This document shows, one piece after another, positions 1 to 7,425 of a stretch of DNA of 40,012 bases. The stretch's first letter is position 1. Each line of letters starts with the position of its first letter. Source of the stretch: Oscillospiraceae bacterium (lineage in GTDB: Bacteria > Bacillota > Clostridia > Oscillospirales > Acutalibacteraceae); NCBI GenBank assembly GCA_029098185.1, contig JAQXNV010000007.1, positions 1-40,012 of the forward strand, read 5' to 3'. The notes under the pieces are model-generated. The model saw nothing but the letters and a program-made list of their open reading frames with translations. It made no database searches and had not been told where the DNA came from. Position numbers and translations under genes: made by a program.

Positions 1-562
1 GCCGCCTTTCGATTTTCTGTAGAGTGATCCGTTCCAGATCGGCGGCAAACAGCGATGGCGCCGGAGGCTCCCGGCAAAATAAATCGTCCAGCAGTTGCTT
101 TCCGGTGGCTGTCCGGAAAACGGTTTCCCGCACCGACCGGATCCCGTCCTCTGGTGTGTTTTCCTCAAAGATATTGACGAGGAAATCCGCCTCCACTAAA
201 ATCTGGTAGTCCATCCCGTCGATCTTCTCATATTCGTGATGATGGGCAATGAGGTAGCACACCCGCTCGATGACCGGCGATGAAAAACCCAGATCCGTCA
301 GCATCTCCCGGGCAATGGCCGGCCCTTCGATCTGCTGATATTTCCCGCCAAAGGCGTGGTATTTTTCCTCGCTGACCCGGATGCCGATGTCGTGGAGCAC
401 GGCGGCCGTTTCCAAAATCTCCATACACGCCGGAGAGATCCCTTCCGACGCGCCGATCCCCCGGGCAAACCCATACACCTTCAAAGCGTGGTTCACCAGC
501 TCCGGACAGCCGTAATTATAGTGGGTCATCGCAGCGATGACCTGTCCAATATTCGGTTTCAT
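1..562 (-). CDS. HD-domain phosphohydrolase (3' end beyond window)
   Basis: The reading frame stays open from an ATG at 562 to the window edge, giving about 187 residues without a stop. The protein carries a metal-dependent HD phosphohydrolase signature: AAVLHDIGI around residue 60 (the HD pair) and a later AHHHEYEK segment that supplies further metal ligands. HD proteins of this size hydrolyse phosphate esters of nucleotides or related metabolites; the substrate cannot be read from the sequence. The ATG was chosen because AGGAGG lies 7 nt upstream (570-575 on the plus strand). It is transcribed away from the thiamine operon and shares a short divergent intergenic region with it. The family call is firm and the function is open. 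The C-terminus is missing only because the window ends. Confidence 0.85.
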   Translation of the reverse strand, partial: MKPNIGQVIAAMTHYNYGCPELVNHALKVYGFARGIGASEGISPACMEILETAAVLHDIGIRVSEEKYHAFGGKYQQIEGPAIAREMLTDLGFSSPVIERVCYLIAHHHEYEKIDGMDYQILVEADFLVNIFEENTPEDGIRSVRETVFRTATGKQLLDDLFCREPPAPSLFAADLERITLQKIERR

Positions 563-595
563 TGCACAGCCTCCTACCAAAATTTCGTTATGATT

Positions 596-624
596 ATTGT
601 AGCTTTTTTCCCGTTGATTGTAAA
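596..624 (-). promoter_or_regulatory. Promoter of the HD-domain gene
   Basis: On the minus strand, TTTACA (619-624) and TACAAT (596-601) are separated by 17 bp, a good sigma-A match about 35 nt upstream of the ATG at 562. It lies back to back with the thiamine operon promoter. Confidence 0.6.
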
Positions 625-633
625 GGGCAGCAG

Positions 634-662
634 TTTACAAACGGGGAAAAACCTGCTATACT
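634..662 (+). promoter_or_regulatory. Promoter of the thiamine operon
   Basis: TTTACA (634-639) and TATACT (657-662) are separated by 17 bp, and a TGC just before the -10 makes it an extended -10 promoter. The predicted transcription start, near 669, falls immediately before the TPP aptamer, so every transcript carries the riboswitch. Confidence 0.75.
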
Positions 663-673
663 AATTTTTAAGA

Positions 674-752
674 TTTGCAGGGGAACTCACAAGAGTTGAG
701 AAGGTAAAACCTGACCCTTTGAACCTGTCGGTTAACACCGTAGTAGGGAGGC
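674..752 (+). ncRNA. TPP (THI-box) riboswitch
   Basis: The conserved TPP aptamer blocks appear in order: GGGGAACTC at the 5' side of P1/P2, GTTGAGA (the CUGAGA-type pyrimidine-sensing element), ACCCTTTGAACCTG, then GTTAACACC and GTAGTAGGGAGG closing the aptamer. It lies between a strong promoter and an intrinsic terminator and precedes thiD-thiC-thiE. Members of this family bind thiamine pyrophosphate and reduce expression when the cofactor is plentiful. The arrangement here points to transcription attenuation, not sequestration of the ribosome binding site. Confidence 0.95.
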
Positions 753-760
753 AAACAGGA

Positions 761-790
761 ACCGTCCCTTTGCGGACGGTTTTTCTTTTT
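761..790 (+). terminator. Riboswitch-controlled intrinsic terminator
   Basis: A perfect 7-bp stem, ACCGTCC (761-767) with GGACGGT (774-780), has a 6-nt loop and is followed by a T-rich tract to 790. It sits 8 nt after the TPP aptamer and 50 nt before thiD, the expected place for the off-state hairpin. Confidence 0.9.
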
Positions 791-839
791 TGTGGGGATC
801 CTCCCCTCTCCTGCAAATTTTCCAAAGGAGCTGATCGTC

Positions 840-1652
840 ATGAAAACCGCACTCACCATCGCCGGGTCCGATTGCAGCGGCGGCGCCGGGATTCAGGCCG
901 ACCTGAAAACCTTTGCGGCCCACGGCGTCTACGGCATGAGCGCCATCACTGCTGTGGTGGCCGAAAATACCTGCCGTGTCCTGCAGATCCAGCCCATGAC
1001 GCCAGACGTCATCTCGTCGCAGATCACCGCCGTCTTTGAGGATATTCCCCCGGACGCTGTGAAGATCGGGATGCTCCCCGACAGCGACGCTATGGTAGCT
1101 GTAGCACAATGTCTCCGGCAGTACCGGCCGCCGTGCGTAGTCATCGACCCGGTCATGGTATCCACCGGCGGCACAGATCTGATGCAGCAGACGGCCCTGG
1201 ACGTCATGCGGCGGGACATCATTCCCCTCTCCACCGTACTGACCCCCAACCTGCCGGAAGCGGAAACGCTGGTGGGGTATCCGCTTACCACACCGGAGGA
1301 GCTGCGGGAAGGCTGCCGCATCCTGCACAGCATGGGCGCCCAATGGGTGCTGCTCAAAGGCGGCCACCGGACCGGGGACAAAACCGCGGAGGATCTGCTG
1401 TTTGACGGCCGCTCTTTTTTCACCTACACGGCAAAGCGCATCGAAACAAACGCCACCCACGGCACCGGATGCACCTTGTCCTCGGCTATTGCGGCTAACC
1501 TGGCCCTGGGCCAAACTGTCCCAGAAGCCGTAGAACACGCCAAAGCGTACATTACCATGGCCATCGCCCATGGTCTTTCCCTGGGCAAAGGCCACGGACC
1601 CACCCATCATTTTTACGCGGTTTACGACCATGGCCTCAAGGCCGTTTTGTAA
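840..1652 (+). CDS. thiD: Hydroxymethylpyrimidine (phosphate) kinase ThiD
   Basis: A 270-residue ribokinase-fold kinase that phosphorylates HMP to HMP-P and then to HMP-PP, the pyrimidine precursor that ThiE condenses with the thiazole. The N-terminus has the family motif [20 protein letters not shown] (about residues 5-24). The C-terminal part has [17 protein letters not shown], the anion-hole and catalytic segment. The ATG at 840 is preferred over an in-frame ATG at 792 because AAAGGAG lies at 824-830 and the family's N-terminal strand begins here; the upstream extension has no family similarity and overlaps the region just after the terminator. It is the first gene after the TPP riboswitch and is followed 41 bp later by thiC, which makes the HMP-P it uses. 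Confidence 0.95.
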   Translation: MKTALTIAGSDCSGGAGIQADLKTFAAHGVYGMSAITAVVAENTCRVLQIQPMTPDVISSQITAVFEDIPPDAVKIGMLPDSDAMVAVAQCLRQYRPPCVVIDPVMVSTGGTDLMQQTALDVMRRDIIPLSTVLTPNLPEAETLVGYPLTTPEELREGCRILHSMGAQWVLLKGGHRTGDKTAEDLLFDGRSFFTYTAKRIETNATHGTGCTLSSAIAANLALGQTVPEAVEHAKAYITMAIAHGLSLGKGHGPTHHFYAVYDHGLKAVL

Positions 1653-1693
1653 TCATACACCATTTTATCATTTGTCAAAGAAAGGAATTCCAT

Positions 1694-3007
1694 ATGCAAT
1701 ACGCAACACAGATGGATGCCGCAAAACAAGGCATCATTACCCCACAAATGGAAACTGTCGCCCAAAAGGAACACATGGATGTCCAGAAGCTCCGAGAGCT
1801 GGTAGCCAGCGGAAGAGTATGTATCCCGGCCAATATCAACCACAAATCCCTCAGCGCAGAGGGCATCGGCGAAGGGCTCAAGACGAAGATCAACGTCAAC
1901 CTGGGCATTTCCGGCGACCGGAACAACTACTGCGCCGAAATGGAAAAGGTCAAGCTGGCCATCCAGTACGGCGCCGAAGCCATCATGGACCTGTCCAACT
2001 ACGGCAAGACCAATACCTTCCGCACGGAGCTGGTGGAGATGTGCCCGGCCATGATCGGCACAGTGCCCATGTACGACGCTATCGGCTATCTGGAGAAGAA
2101 TCTGTCGGAGATCGAAGCCAAAGATTTTTTGAAGGTCGTTGAAGCCCACGCTAAGGAAGGCGTTGACTTTATGACGATCCACGCCGGCATCAACCGCCGT
2201 GCTGTGGAAGCCTTCAAGCGCTCCAAGCGGCTGACCAATATCGTGTCTCGAGGCGGCTCCCTCCTCTTTGCCTGGATGGAGCTGACCGGCAACGAAAATC
2301 CCTTCTACGAGTACTACGACGATGTGCTGGAGATCCTCCGGAAGTACGACGTCACCATCAGCCTGGGCGACGCTCTGCGGCCCGGCAGCATCCACGACAG
2401 CTCCGACGCCGGCCAGATCAGCGAGCTCATCGAGCTGGGCGACCTGACAAAGCGCGCCTGGGAGAAGGACGTACAGGTCATGGTAGAAGGTCCGGGCCAT
2501 ATGGCCATCAATGAGATCGCCGCCAATATGCAGCTGCAAAAGCGGCTGTGCCACGGCGCGCCATTTTATGTTCTCGGCCCGCTGGTCACGGACATCGCTC
2601 CCGGCTACGACCACATTACAGCGGCTATCGGCGGAGCCATTGCAGCCTCCAGCGGCGCTGATTTCCTCTGCTATGTCACCCCGGCAGAGCATCTCCGCCT
2701 GCCCGATGTAGATGACGTAAAGGAAGGCATCATCGCCACAAAGATCGCCGCCCATGCCGCTGACATTGCCAAGGGCATCCCGGGGGCCAGAGACATCGAC
2801 AACAAGATGAGCGACGCCCGCCGCCGCATCGACTGGGAAGGGATGTTTGCCTGCGCCATCGACAGCGAAAAGGCCCGGAAATACTTTGAGAGTGCGCCGC
2901 CCAGCGACAAACACACCTGCACCATGTGCGGTAAGATGTGCGCTATGCGGACCACCAACATGATTCTGGAGGGACAAGAGTTTGAGCTGCGCCCCGACCA
3001 AAAATAA
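1694..3007 (+). CDS. thiC: Phosphomethylpyrimidine synthase ThiC
   Basis: A 437-residue radical SAM enzyme that rearranges aminoimidazole ribotide into HMP-P, the committed pyrimidine step of thiamine synthesis. Family segments include [20 protein letters not shown], the [15 protein letters not shown] region, the [14 protein letters not shown] strand and [12 protein letters not shown]. The C-terminal [4Fe-4S] ligands are C409, C412 and C416 in CTMCGKMC. That spacing is CX2CX3C, one residue shorter than the CX2CX4C of long proteobacterial ThiC; I believe short anaerobe-type ThiC proteins show this, but I could not check. It lacks the long N-terminal domain of E. coli ThiC. It overlaps thiE by 26 bp, so the two are translationally coupled. 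Confidence 0.96.
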   Translation: MQYATQMDAAKQGIITPQMETVAQKEHMDVQKLRELVASGRVCIPANINHKSLSAEGIGEGLKTKINVNLGISGDRNNYCAEMEKVKLAIQYGAEAIMDLSNYGKTNTFRTELVEMCPAMIGTVPMYDAIGYLEKNLSEIEAKDFLKVVEAHAKEGVDFMTIHAGINRRAVEAFKRSKRLTNIVSRGGSLLFAWMELTGNENPFYEYYDDVLEILRKYDVTISLGDALRPGSIHDSSDAGQISELIELGDLTKRAWEKDVQVMVEGPGHMAINEIAANMQLQKRLCHGAPFYVLGPLVTDIAPGYDHITAAIGGAIAASSGADFLCYVTPAEHLRLPDVDDVKEGIIATKIAAHAADIAKGIPGARDIDNKMSDARRRIDWEGMFACAIDSEKARKYFESAPPSDKHTCTMCGKMCAMRTTNMILEGQEFELRPDQK

Positions 3008-3635
3008 GGCCGACTACACCCTTTACCTCGTCACAGACCGAACGCTGATGACGACAGATACTCTGGAGCAGGCTGTCTCCCAGGCCATCGACGGCGGCTG
3101 TTCCATAATCCAGCTCCGGGAAAAGGACGCTTATAGCCGTGCCTTTTATGAAACGGCCTGCCGTCTGCGATCTTTGACGAGGGCGCGCAACGTGCCTCTC
3201 ATCATCAATGACCGGCTGGACATCGCCCTGGCCTGCGGCGCTGACGGCGTCCACCTGGGCCAGAAAGATCTGCCCTGCAAAGCAGCCCGTGCCATTTTGG
3301 GGAAAGATTTTCTCATCGGCGTGTCTGCCGCTACGGTAGAGGAAGCTGTGCAGGCCGAAGCAGACGGCGCCGATTATCTGGGTGTTGGCGCCATGCACGT
3401 TACCGCCACCAAAACCAACACCCGTCCTGTAACGCCGCTGCTGCTATCCCAGATCAAATCGGCAGTGTCCATTCCTGTCGTGGCCATCGGCGGCATCAAT
3501 GAACATAACATCGGTGAACTCCAAAACACCGGCATCGACGGCGTAGCAGTCGTTTCTGCTATTCTCTCCCAGCCGGACATCCAAAAAGCCGCCCAGCTTC
3601 TGCGGCAGAAAGCGGAGGAACTGTTTCATGGATGA
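2982..3635 (+). CDS. thiE: Thiamine-phosphate synthase ThiE
   Basis: A 217-residue TIM-barrel enzyme that joins HMP-PP to thiazole phosphate to give thiamine monophosphate. Recognisable segments are YLVTDRTLM at the N-terminus, IIQLREKDA (diphosphate contacts), [20 protein letters not shown] (Mg and phosphate site), [10 protein letters not shown], and [15 protein letters not shown], the phosphate-binding loop. The start is TTG at 2982 inside thiC, chosen because GGAGGG lies at 2968-2973 with a normal gap. No thiazole-branch genes (thiG, thiH, thiS, thiF) or thiM are in the window, so the thiazole half must come from elsewhere in the genome or from salvage. Confidence 0.95.
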   Translation: MSCAPTKNKADYTLYLVTDRTLMTTDTLEQAVSQAIDGGCSIIQLREKDAYSRAFYETACRLRSLTRARNVPLIINDRLDIALACGADGVHLGQKDLPCKAARAILGKDFLIGVSAATVEEAVQAEADGADYLGVGAMHVTATKTNTRPVTPLLLSQIKSAVSIPVVAIGGINEHNIGELQNTGIDGVAVVSAILSQPDIQKAAQLLRQKAEELFHG

Positions 3636-4281
3636 CTTTCACTTTCGGGGCGCCATCTTTGATTTAGACGGCACATTGCTGGACTCCATGCACATCTGGC
3701 CGGACATCGACGTAGAATTTCTCCGCCGCCGGGGGATCTTCGCAGTGCCGCCGGACTACAGTGAGGCGTTATCTTCCCTCAGCTTTCGGGAAACGGCAGA
3801 ATATACGATCCGGCGCTTTCAGTTGCCGGAACAGCCAGAAGATCTGATGCACGAGTGGAACCAGATGGCCATCGACGCTTACAGCCATCAGGTGCAGTTA
3901 AAGCCCCACGCCAAGGAATATCTGCAATTTCTGCGGGAAAAGGGCGTGCATCTGGGCATCTGCACAGCGCTGTCCAAAAAGTTGTATGTGCCATCGCTGC
4001 AACATCACCAGATCTTCGACTGGTTCGATACCATCGTCAGCACCGATGACGTGAACAAAGGAAAAAGCTATCCGGAACCGTATCTGCTCACCGCCGCCCG
4101 ACTAGGGTTGTCGCCGGAGGACTGCGTTGTCTTTGAGGATATTCCCGAAGCGGTCAGCGGCGCGCTGCAGGCTAGGATGCGCGTTTGCGGCGTCTACGAT
4201 GAAAGCTCCAAAAATAAGGTGGAGCAAATGCAACTGCTCTGTCATAAATTCATCTACGATTTTGGCGAATTGCTACCATAA
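3628..4281 (+). CDS. HAD-superfamily phosphatase in the thiamine operon
   Basis: A 217-residue HAD hydrolase of the beta-phosphoglucomutase-like subfamily. Motif I is FDLDGTLLDS (about residues 11-20, with the nucleophile and acid Asp pair). A helical cap follows it. Motif II is the CTALS stretch. The lysine of motif III is in NKGKSYPEPY, and motif IV is VVFEDIPEA. The ATG at 3628 overlaps the end of thiE by 8 bp and uses GGAGG at 3614-3618 inside thiE, so it is the last gene of the riboswitch operon. Dephosphorylation of thiamine monophosphate, HMP-P or a damaged thiamine intermediate is an inference from position. Sequence alone only says small phosphomonoester phosphatase. Confidence 0.88.
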   Translation: MDDFHFRGAIFDLDGTLLDSMHIWPDIDVEFLRRRGIFAVPPDYSEALSSLSFRETAEYTIRRFQLPEQPEDLMHEWNQMAIDAYSHQVQLKPHAKEYLQFLREKGVHLGICTALSKKLYVPSLQHHQIFDWFDTIVSTDDVNKGKSYPEPYLLTAARLGLSPEDCVVFEDIPEAVSGALQARMRVCGVYDESSKNKVEQMQLLCHKFIYDFGELLP

Positions 4282-4284
4282 AAG

Positions 4285-4334
4285 AACAGTCCCTGACCAA
4301 GCGGTCGGGGACTGTTTGCATTAGTTTATTTTTT
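4285..4334 (+). terminator. Terminator of the thiamine operon
   Basis: A 14-bp stem with one G-T pair, AACAGTCCCTGACC (4285-4298) with GGTCGGGGACTGTT (4303-4316) and a 4-nt loop, is followed by a T-rich stretch reaching TTTATTTTTT. It begins 4 nt after the HAD stop codon. Confidence 0.8.
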
Positions 4335-4414
4335 CTTTTGATCGTGATCCTAATGGACGAAATTGCCTTATTGAAAAAGCTGCAAATTCTCTTTTTACGA
4401 AGTATATATGCTTG

Positions 4415-4443
4415 CAGAGAAAAAGTGGGCGCCATCCCCCACC
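4415..4443 (-). terminator. Probable terminator of the rsmA transcript
   Basis: On the minus strand, GTGGG pairs with CCCAC around an 8-nt loop and is followed by TTTTTCTCT. The stem is short but sits just after the stop of the small membrane protein, between two converging units. Confidence 0.5.
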
Positions 4444-4451
4444 AGGAAAAT

Positions 4452-4643
4452 TTATTTCTTTTTGCCCAGAGCTTGCAGAGGAAAAAACATCCCTGCCAGC
4501 GAAAAGATCCCGCCGGCTGCGCCGCAGGCAACGGCCCACTCGCTACTCGTCCAAAAGCTCAGGGCAATCGATGCCACCGTAGCAATGAGCGCCGCAGCGA
4601 AAAAGCCCAAAGAGATCAAAACGATTTCCCATTCCAGATTCAT
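4452..4643 (-). CDS. 63-residue two-helix membrane protein
   Basis: I do not recognise this protein. It has 63 residues: a short acidic start (MNLEWEIV), a hydrophobic helix at about residues 7-30, a short loop containing SFWTSSEW, a second Gly/Ala-rich helix at about 36-57, and a basic end (LGKKK). This suggests a two-pass membrane peptide with a positively charged cytoplasmic tail. The ATG at 4643 shares an ATGA overlap with the rsmA stop and uses the AGGAGG-like site at the end of rsmA, so translation is coupled. A longer in-frame start at 4676 lies inside rsmA and is less likely. No function is inferred beyond co-expression with rsmA. Confidence 0.6.
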   Translation of the reverse strand: MNLEWEIVLISLGFFAAALIATVASIALSFWTSSEWAVACGAAGGIFSLAGMFFPLQALGKKK

Positions 4644-5515
4644 TTTTCTGCCTCCTGCCGATTTAGCTCCTGACACAGTTTGCCAAATTGCGCCAGGGTG
4701 AGCTGCTCCGCACGGAAATTTTCTGGGATCCCGGCGGATGACAGCGCTTTTCGGACTTGTTCCTTTCCCAGGGACAGCCCGGAGGACAGGGAGTTGCTCA
4801 CAGTCTTGCGCCGCTGAGAAAACGCGGCGTGGACTACCTGGAAGAACCGCTTTTCCTCTACACCGTCCAATACTGCCGGCGGAGCGGAACGCACATCCAG
4901 CTTCATCACGGCAGAATCCACCTTTGGCGCCGGAAAAAAGCTATCCCGCCCAACGGCAAACAGGATCTCCGGCTCAGCGTAGTACTGCACGGCTACGCTG
5001 ACAGCGCCGCACTCCCGCTGGCCGGGCTGGGCGCAAATGCGCACCGCCGCCTCTTTTTGCACCATGACCACCAGAGAGCGAATGGGCAGTTTTTCTTCCA
5101 GCAGCTTCATGATGACCGGGGACGTAATGTAGTAGGGCAGATTGGCGCAAACCACCACATCCATGCCGGGAAATTCCCGCGCGATCAGCTCGTTAAGATC
5201 CAGCTCCATCACATCCGCATTGTACACGGTCACGTTGTCAAAGTCCGAGAGGGTGTCGGCCAGCACCTCCGGCAGTCGCTTGTCCACCTCGATGGCCACG
5301 ACTTTTCCCGCTCGCAGGGCCAACTGCTGGGTCAATACGCCAAACCCTGGGCCAACTTCGATGACGCCCATGTCTTTTGTGATGCCGCTCTCCTCCGCCA
5401 TCCGGGGACAGACCTCCGGGTCGATCAGAAAATTCTGTCCCAATGATTTGGAGAAGTGAAAGCCGTGGCGGCTCAGGATCCGCTTAACTTCCTGGATGTC
5501 TGATAAATTCCGCAT
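4640..5515 (-). CDS. rsmA: 16S rRNA dimethyladenosine methyltransferase RsmA/KsgA
   Basis: A 291-residue SAM-dependent methyltransferase that dimethylates the two adjacent adenines in the terminal loop of 16S rRNA helix 45 during small-subunit maturation. The sequence shows the N-terminal SKSLGQNFLIDPEV motif, the SAM-binding loop VIEVGPGFGVLTQQL, the acidic ribose contact VVAIEVDKRL, and the catalytic NLPYYITSP motif (the NLPY hallmark). The C-terminal part has FSQRRKTVSNSL, the rRNA-binding region. Length and motif order are normal for the family. It has its own promoter at 5551-5580 and overlaps a small membrane-protein gene at its 3' end. A mutant lacking this enzyme is typically kasugamycin resistant, which is family knowledge and not something visible here. 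Confidence 0.97.
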   Translation of the reverse strand: MRNLSDIQEVKRILSRHGFHFSKSLGQNFLIDPEVCPRMAEESGITKDMGVIEVGPGFGVLTQQLALRAGKVVAIEVDKRLPEVLADTLSDFDNVTVYNADVMELDLNELIAREFPGMDVVVCANLPYYITSPVIMKLLEEKLPIRSLVVMVQKEAAVRICAQPGQRECGAVSVAVQYYAEPEILFAVGRDSFFPAPKVDSAVMKLDVRSAPPAVLDGVEEKRFFQVVHAAFSQRRKTVSNSLSSGLSLGKEQVRKALSSAGIPENFRAEQLTLAQFGKLCQELNRQEAEK

Positions 5516-5550
5516 ATGCTCTGTCCTTTCGCCCGTGTAATGTTCTTTTT

Positions 5551-5580
5551 ATCATACCACAGTTTGCGATGAAAACGCAA
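5551..5580 (-). promoter_or_regulatory. Promoter of rsmA
   Basis: On the minus strand, TTGCGT (5575-5580) and TATGAT (5551-5556) are separated by 18 bp, with a TGG before the -10. The -10 lies 35 nt upstream of the rsmA ATG. Confidence 0.6.
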
Positions 5581-5644
5581 GTCTTGCAAAAATGGTTATC
5601 GCTCTCTGCCGACAGCGGGAACAGTGCCGCTGTATAAAAACGCA

Positions 5645-5676
5645 ACAAAAAAAGCGCCCCAAAAGGAAGCGCTTTC
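5645..5676 (-). terminator. Terminator of the CLC-F antiporter gene
   Basis: On the minus strand, AAAGCGC pairs with GCGCTTT (arms at 5669-5675 and 5651-5657), and the stem can be extended by inner C-G pairs. A run of seven T residues follows. It starts 6 nt after the antiporter stop codon. Confidence 0.8.
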
Positions 5677-5681
5677 TTTTT

Positions 5682-6938
5682 TTACAACGATGCTTTTCGC
5701 TGTGCGCCATAGATCGACTTGTTGCCGTTGACCAGATAAGCCACAATGGAAACGATGATAAAGGCCACAGCGTTCTGTCCGCCAAAGACCTCCATGCCGA
5801 TCATGATCGGTGCCAACAACGTATTGGTGGCACTGCCAAAAACAGCGGCATAGCCCAAAGCGGCGCAGACGATAGGCGGCATCCCCAGCAGGCTGCCCAG
5901 CACTACGCCGAGAGAAGCGCCGATGGAGAACAGCGGCGTGACCTCACCGCCCTGGAAGCCAATGGACAGCGTGACCACGGTGAGCAGGATCTTCAGGGCC
6001 CAGTCGAAAGGATAGATCGTATTGCCCTGGAAAGAAGCGTTGATCAAATTGGTGCCCAGACCGCAATATCTGCCGCCAAAGAGCAAGATCAGGCAAGCGG
6101 CCAGCGGAATGGAAACGGCGGCGATCCGGATATATGGATTCTTGATCTTCTCTGCCATCAGCTTCTTTGCTTTTGCCAGCGCAAAGGAGAACAGCCGGCC
6201 TGCAAATCCAAACGCAATGCCCAGCAGGATCAGGAACACGATGGTTTTGGCATCTGTCAGCGCCAGGGTATCCGTCAATGTGACGGCGAACTTTTCCAAG
6301 CCCAGAAGGTGAGAGGTGAACGCCGCCACATAGGAAGCAATAAGGGCTGGCAGCAGCGCCGCATATTCCAGATAACCGGCATAAATGACCTCCATGGCAA
6401 AGAATACAGCCGTCAGCGGCGTCTGGAACAATCCGCCAAAGCCGGCCGCCATGCCCATGATGAGCATGATACGCTTGTCCTCTTTCACATGGAGCCTGCG
6501 CCCCACCTCGTGGGACAGCGTTGCGCCGATCTGCACGGCCACGCCCTCCCGGCCGGCACTGCCGCCGAACAGGTGGGTGATCCAGGTGCCGAACATGACC
6601 AGGGGGATCAGCAGCAGCGGGATGGAATCCCGTTTCTTCTGCCCTGTCTCAAATACGAGGGTCATGCCCTTGAGGCTCAGTGGGCTGAACCGCTGGTAGA
6701 GCCAGGTGATGAGCAAACCCGCCAGAGGTAAAAACGGCACGAGAAACAGATAAAATTGGGCGCGAAAATCGGAGATCATGATGAGTCCCCGGCCAAAGAT
6801 CGTGTCGATGGCGCCGACGATGAGGCCCACGATGGCGGCCAGCGGTAAGTATTTGAGCACCCAGACATTTTGCGTCAGGACCTTTTTAGCCCGGTCCCAA
6901 TAGGGCTGTAGTCGGTGGTTGGCTGATTGATTGTCCAT
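5682..6938 (-). CDS. CLC-F type fluoride/proton antiporter
   Basis: A 418-residue CLC-superfamily membrane protein with about ten or more hydrophobic segments. It has GGSAGREGVAVQIGA near residue 130, the CLC helix-N motif in which ordinary chloride CLCs read GREGP and fluoride-selective CLC-F proteins carry a different fifth residue. It also has the inverted-repeat half GFQGGEVTPLFSIGASLG. The usual chloride-coordinating GSGIP motif is absent at the expected place. CLC-F proteins expel fluoride in exchange for protons. The assignment rests on the motif together with the fluoride riboswitch directly upstream, which is stronger evidence than either alone. The start at 6938 follows AGGAGGAG. 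The gene is single, with its own promoter and terminator. Confidence 0.92.
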   Translation of the reverse strand: MDNQSANHRLQPYWDRAKKVLTQNVWVLKYLPLAAIVGLIVGAIDTIFGRGLIMISDFRAQFYLFLVPFLPLAGLLITWLYQRFSPLSLKGMTLVFETGQKKRDSIPLLLIPLVMFGTWITHLFGGSAGREGVAVQIGATLSHEVGRRLHVKEDKRIMLIMGMAAGFGGLFQTPLTAVFFAMEVIYAGYLEYAALLPALIASYVAAFTSHLLGLEKFAVTLTDTLALTDAKTIVFLILLGIAFGFAGRLFSFALAKAKKLMAEKIKNPYIRIAAVSIPLAACLILLFGGRYCGLGTNLINASFQGNTIYPFDWALKILLTVVTLSIGFQGGEVTPLFSIGASLGVVLGSLLGMPPIVCAALGYAAVFGSATNTLLAPIMIGMEVFGGQNAVAFIIVSIVAYLVNGNKSIYGAQRKASL

Positions 6939-6959
6939 AAAAACTCCTCCTCAAAGACG

Positions 6960-7007
6960 AAAAAAGCTGATACCCCCTGCAATTGCTTGCAGAAGCCATC
7001 AGCTTTT
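6960..7007 (-). terminator. Fluoride-riboswitch terminator hairpin
   Basis: On the minus strand, AAAAGCTGAT (7007-6998) pairs with ATCAGCTTTT, and an inner CTGCAA/TTGCAG stem-loop stacks inside. The right arm runs into six T residues ending at 6960. The left arm overlaps the CTGATGGCTTCTGC end of the aptamer, so folding of the aptamer excludes the terminator. This is the expected on-switch layout. Confidence 0.85.
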
Positions 7008-7053
7008 GGAAAGCGGTTCTGGTCAAAGACCAAGGGAGTGCCTCATTCCCCTA
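6986..7053 (-). ncRNA. Fluoride (crcB-motif) riboswitch
   Basis: Read on the minus strand, the aptamer contains GGGGAATGAGGCACTCCC, a variable hairpin GGTCTTTGACC, the conserved AGAACCGCTTTCC block, and CTGATGGCTTCTGC at the 3' side. These are the conserved parts of the crcB motif in the right order, including the pseudoknot-forming segments. Members bind fluoride with Mg ions and switch on fluoride exporters. The gene downstream is a CLC-F homologue, which agrees with this. Confidence 0.92.
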
Positions 7054-7069
7054 TTTGTTCTACAATCTC

Positions 7070-7098
7070 ATTATACACCGCTCCAGTTTCCCTGTCAA
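7070..7098 (-). promoter_or_regulatory. Consensus promoter of the fluoride riboswitch unit
   Basis: On the minus strand, TTGACA (7093-7098) and TATAAT (7070-7075) are exact sigma-A hexamers with the ideal 17-bp spacer. The promoter begins 4 nt beyond the azlD stop, leaving no room for a separate terminator after the leucine operon. Confidence 0.9.
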
Positions 7099-7101
7099 GC
7101 G

Positions 7102-7425
7102 TCATCCCAAAACCAGGTGCATGATCTGCTCGGTGATAAACACTGACGCCGAAGCGCCAATGGCTACAGTCAGCAGTCCCCGGTGGAAAAAGGCCAGCAC
7201 AGCGGCCACGGCCAGACCGACCAATCCGGAGATCAAATTGCCTGTGGAATACAGGATCTCCGGGAAAGTCATGGCCGCCAGCACAGCGTATGGGACGTAA
7301 TGGAGGAAGGATTGCAGAAAGGTGTTGTGAATTTTTTTTCGAAAAATCGCCAGCGGCAGCATTCTGGGCAGATAGGTCACCAGAGCCATAATGGCAATGC
7401 AAAGAAAGATCCGCGTGTAATCCAT
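7102..7425 (-). CDS. azlD: Branched-chain amino-acid exporter small subunit AzlD
   Basis: A 107-residue membrane protein with four hydrophobic segments. Its N-terminal helix is followed by VTYLPRMLPLAIF, a conserved stretch of the AzlD family, then a pore-side FLHYVPYAVLAAMTFPE motif. AzlD pairs with AzlC to export branched-chain amino acids or their analogues; family members in Bacillus confer 4-azaleucine resistance. Its ATG shares one base with the azlC stop codon (TGATG), so translation is coupled. It closes the leuA-leuB-azlC-azlD unit. Confidence 0.92.
   Translation of the reverse strand: MDYTRIFLCIAIMALVTYLPRMLPLAIFRKKIHNTFLQSFLHYVPYAVLAAMTFPEILYSTGNLISGLVGLAVAAVLAFFHRGLLTVAIGASASVFITEQIMHLVLG

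Noticed and set aside
1622-3001. 459-residue open frame antisense to thiC
   Set aside because: thiC is unmistakable on the plus strand; the reverse frame has no motif and would run against the riboswitch-driven operon.
4338-4701. Two short plus-strand open frames between the thiamine operon and rsmA
   Set aside because: They overlap the two-helix membrane protein and the terminator of the minus-strand unit. They have no ribosome binding site and a low-complexity composition.
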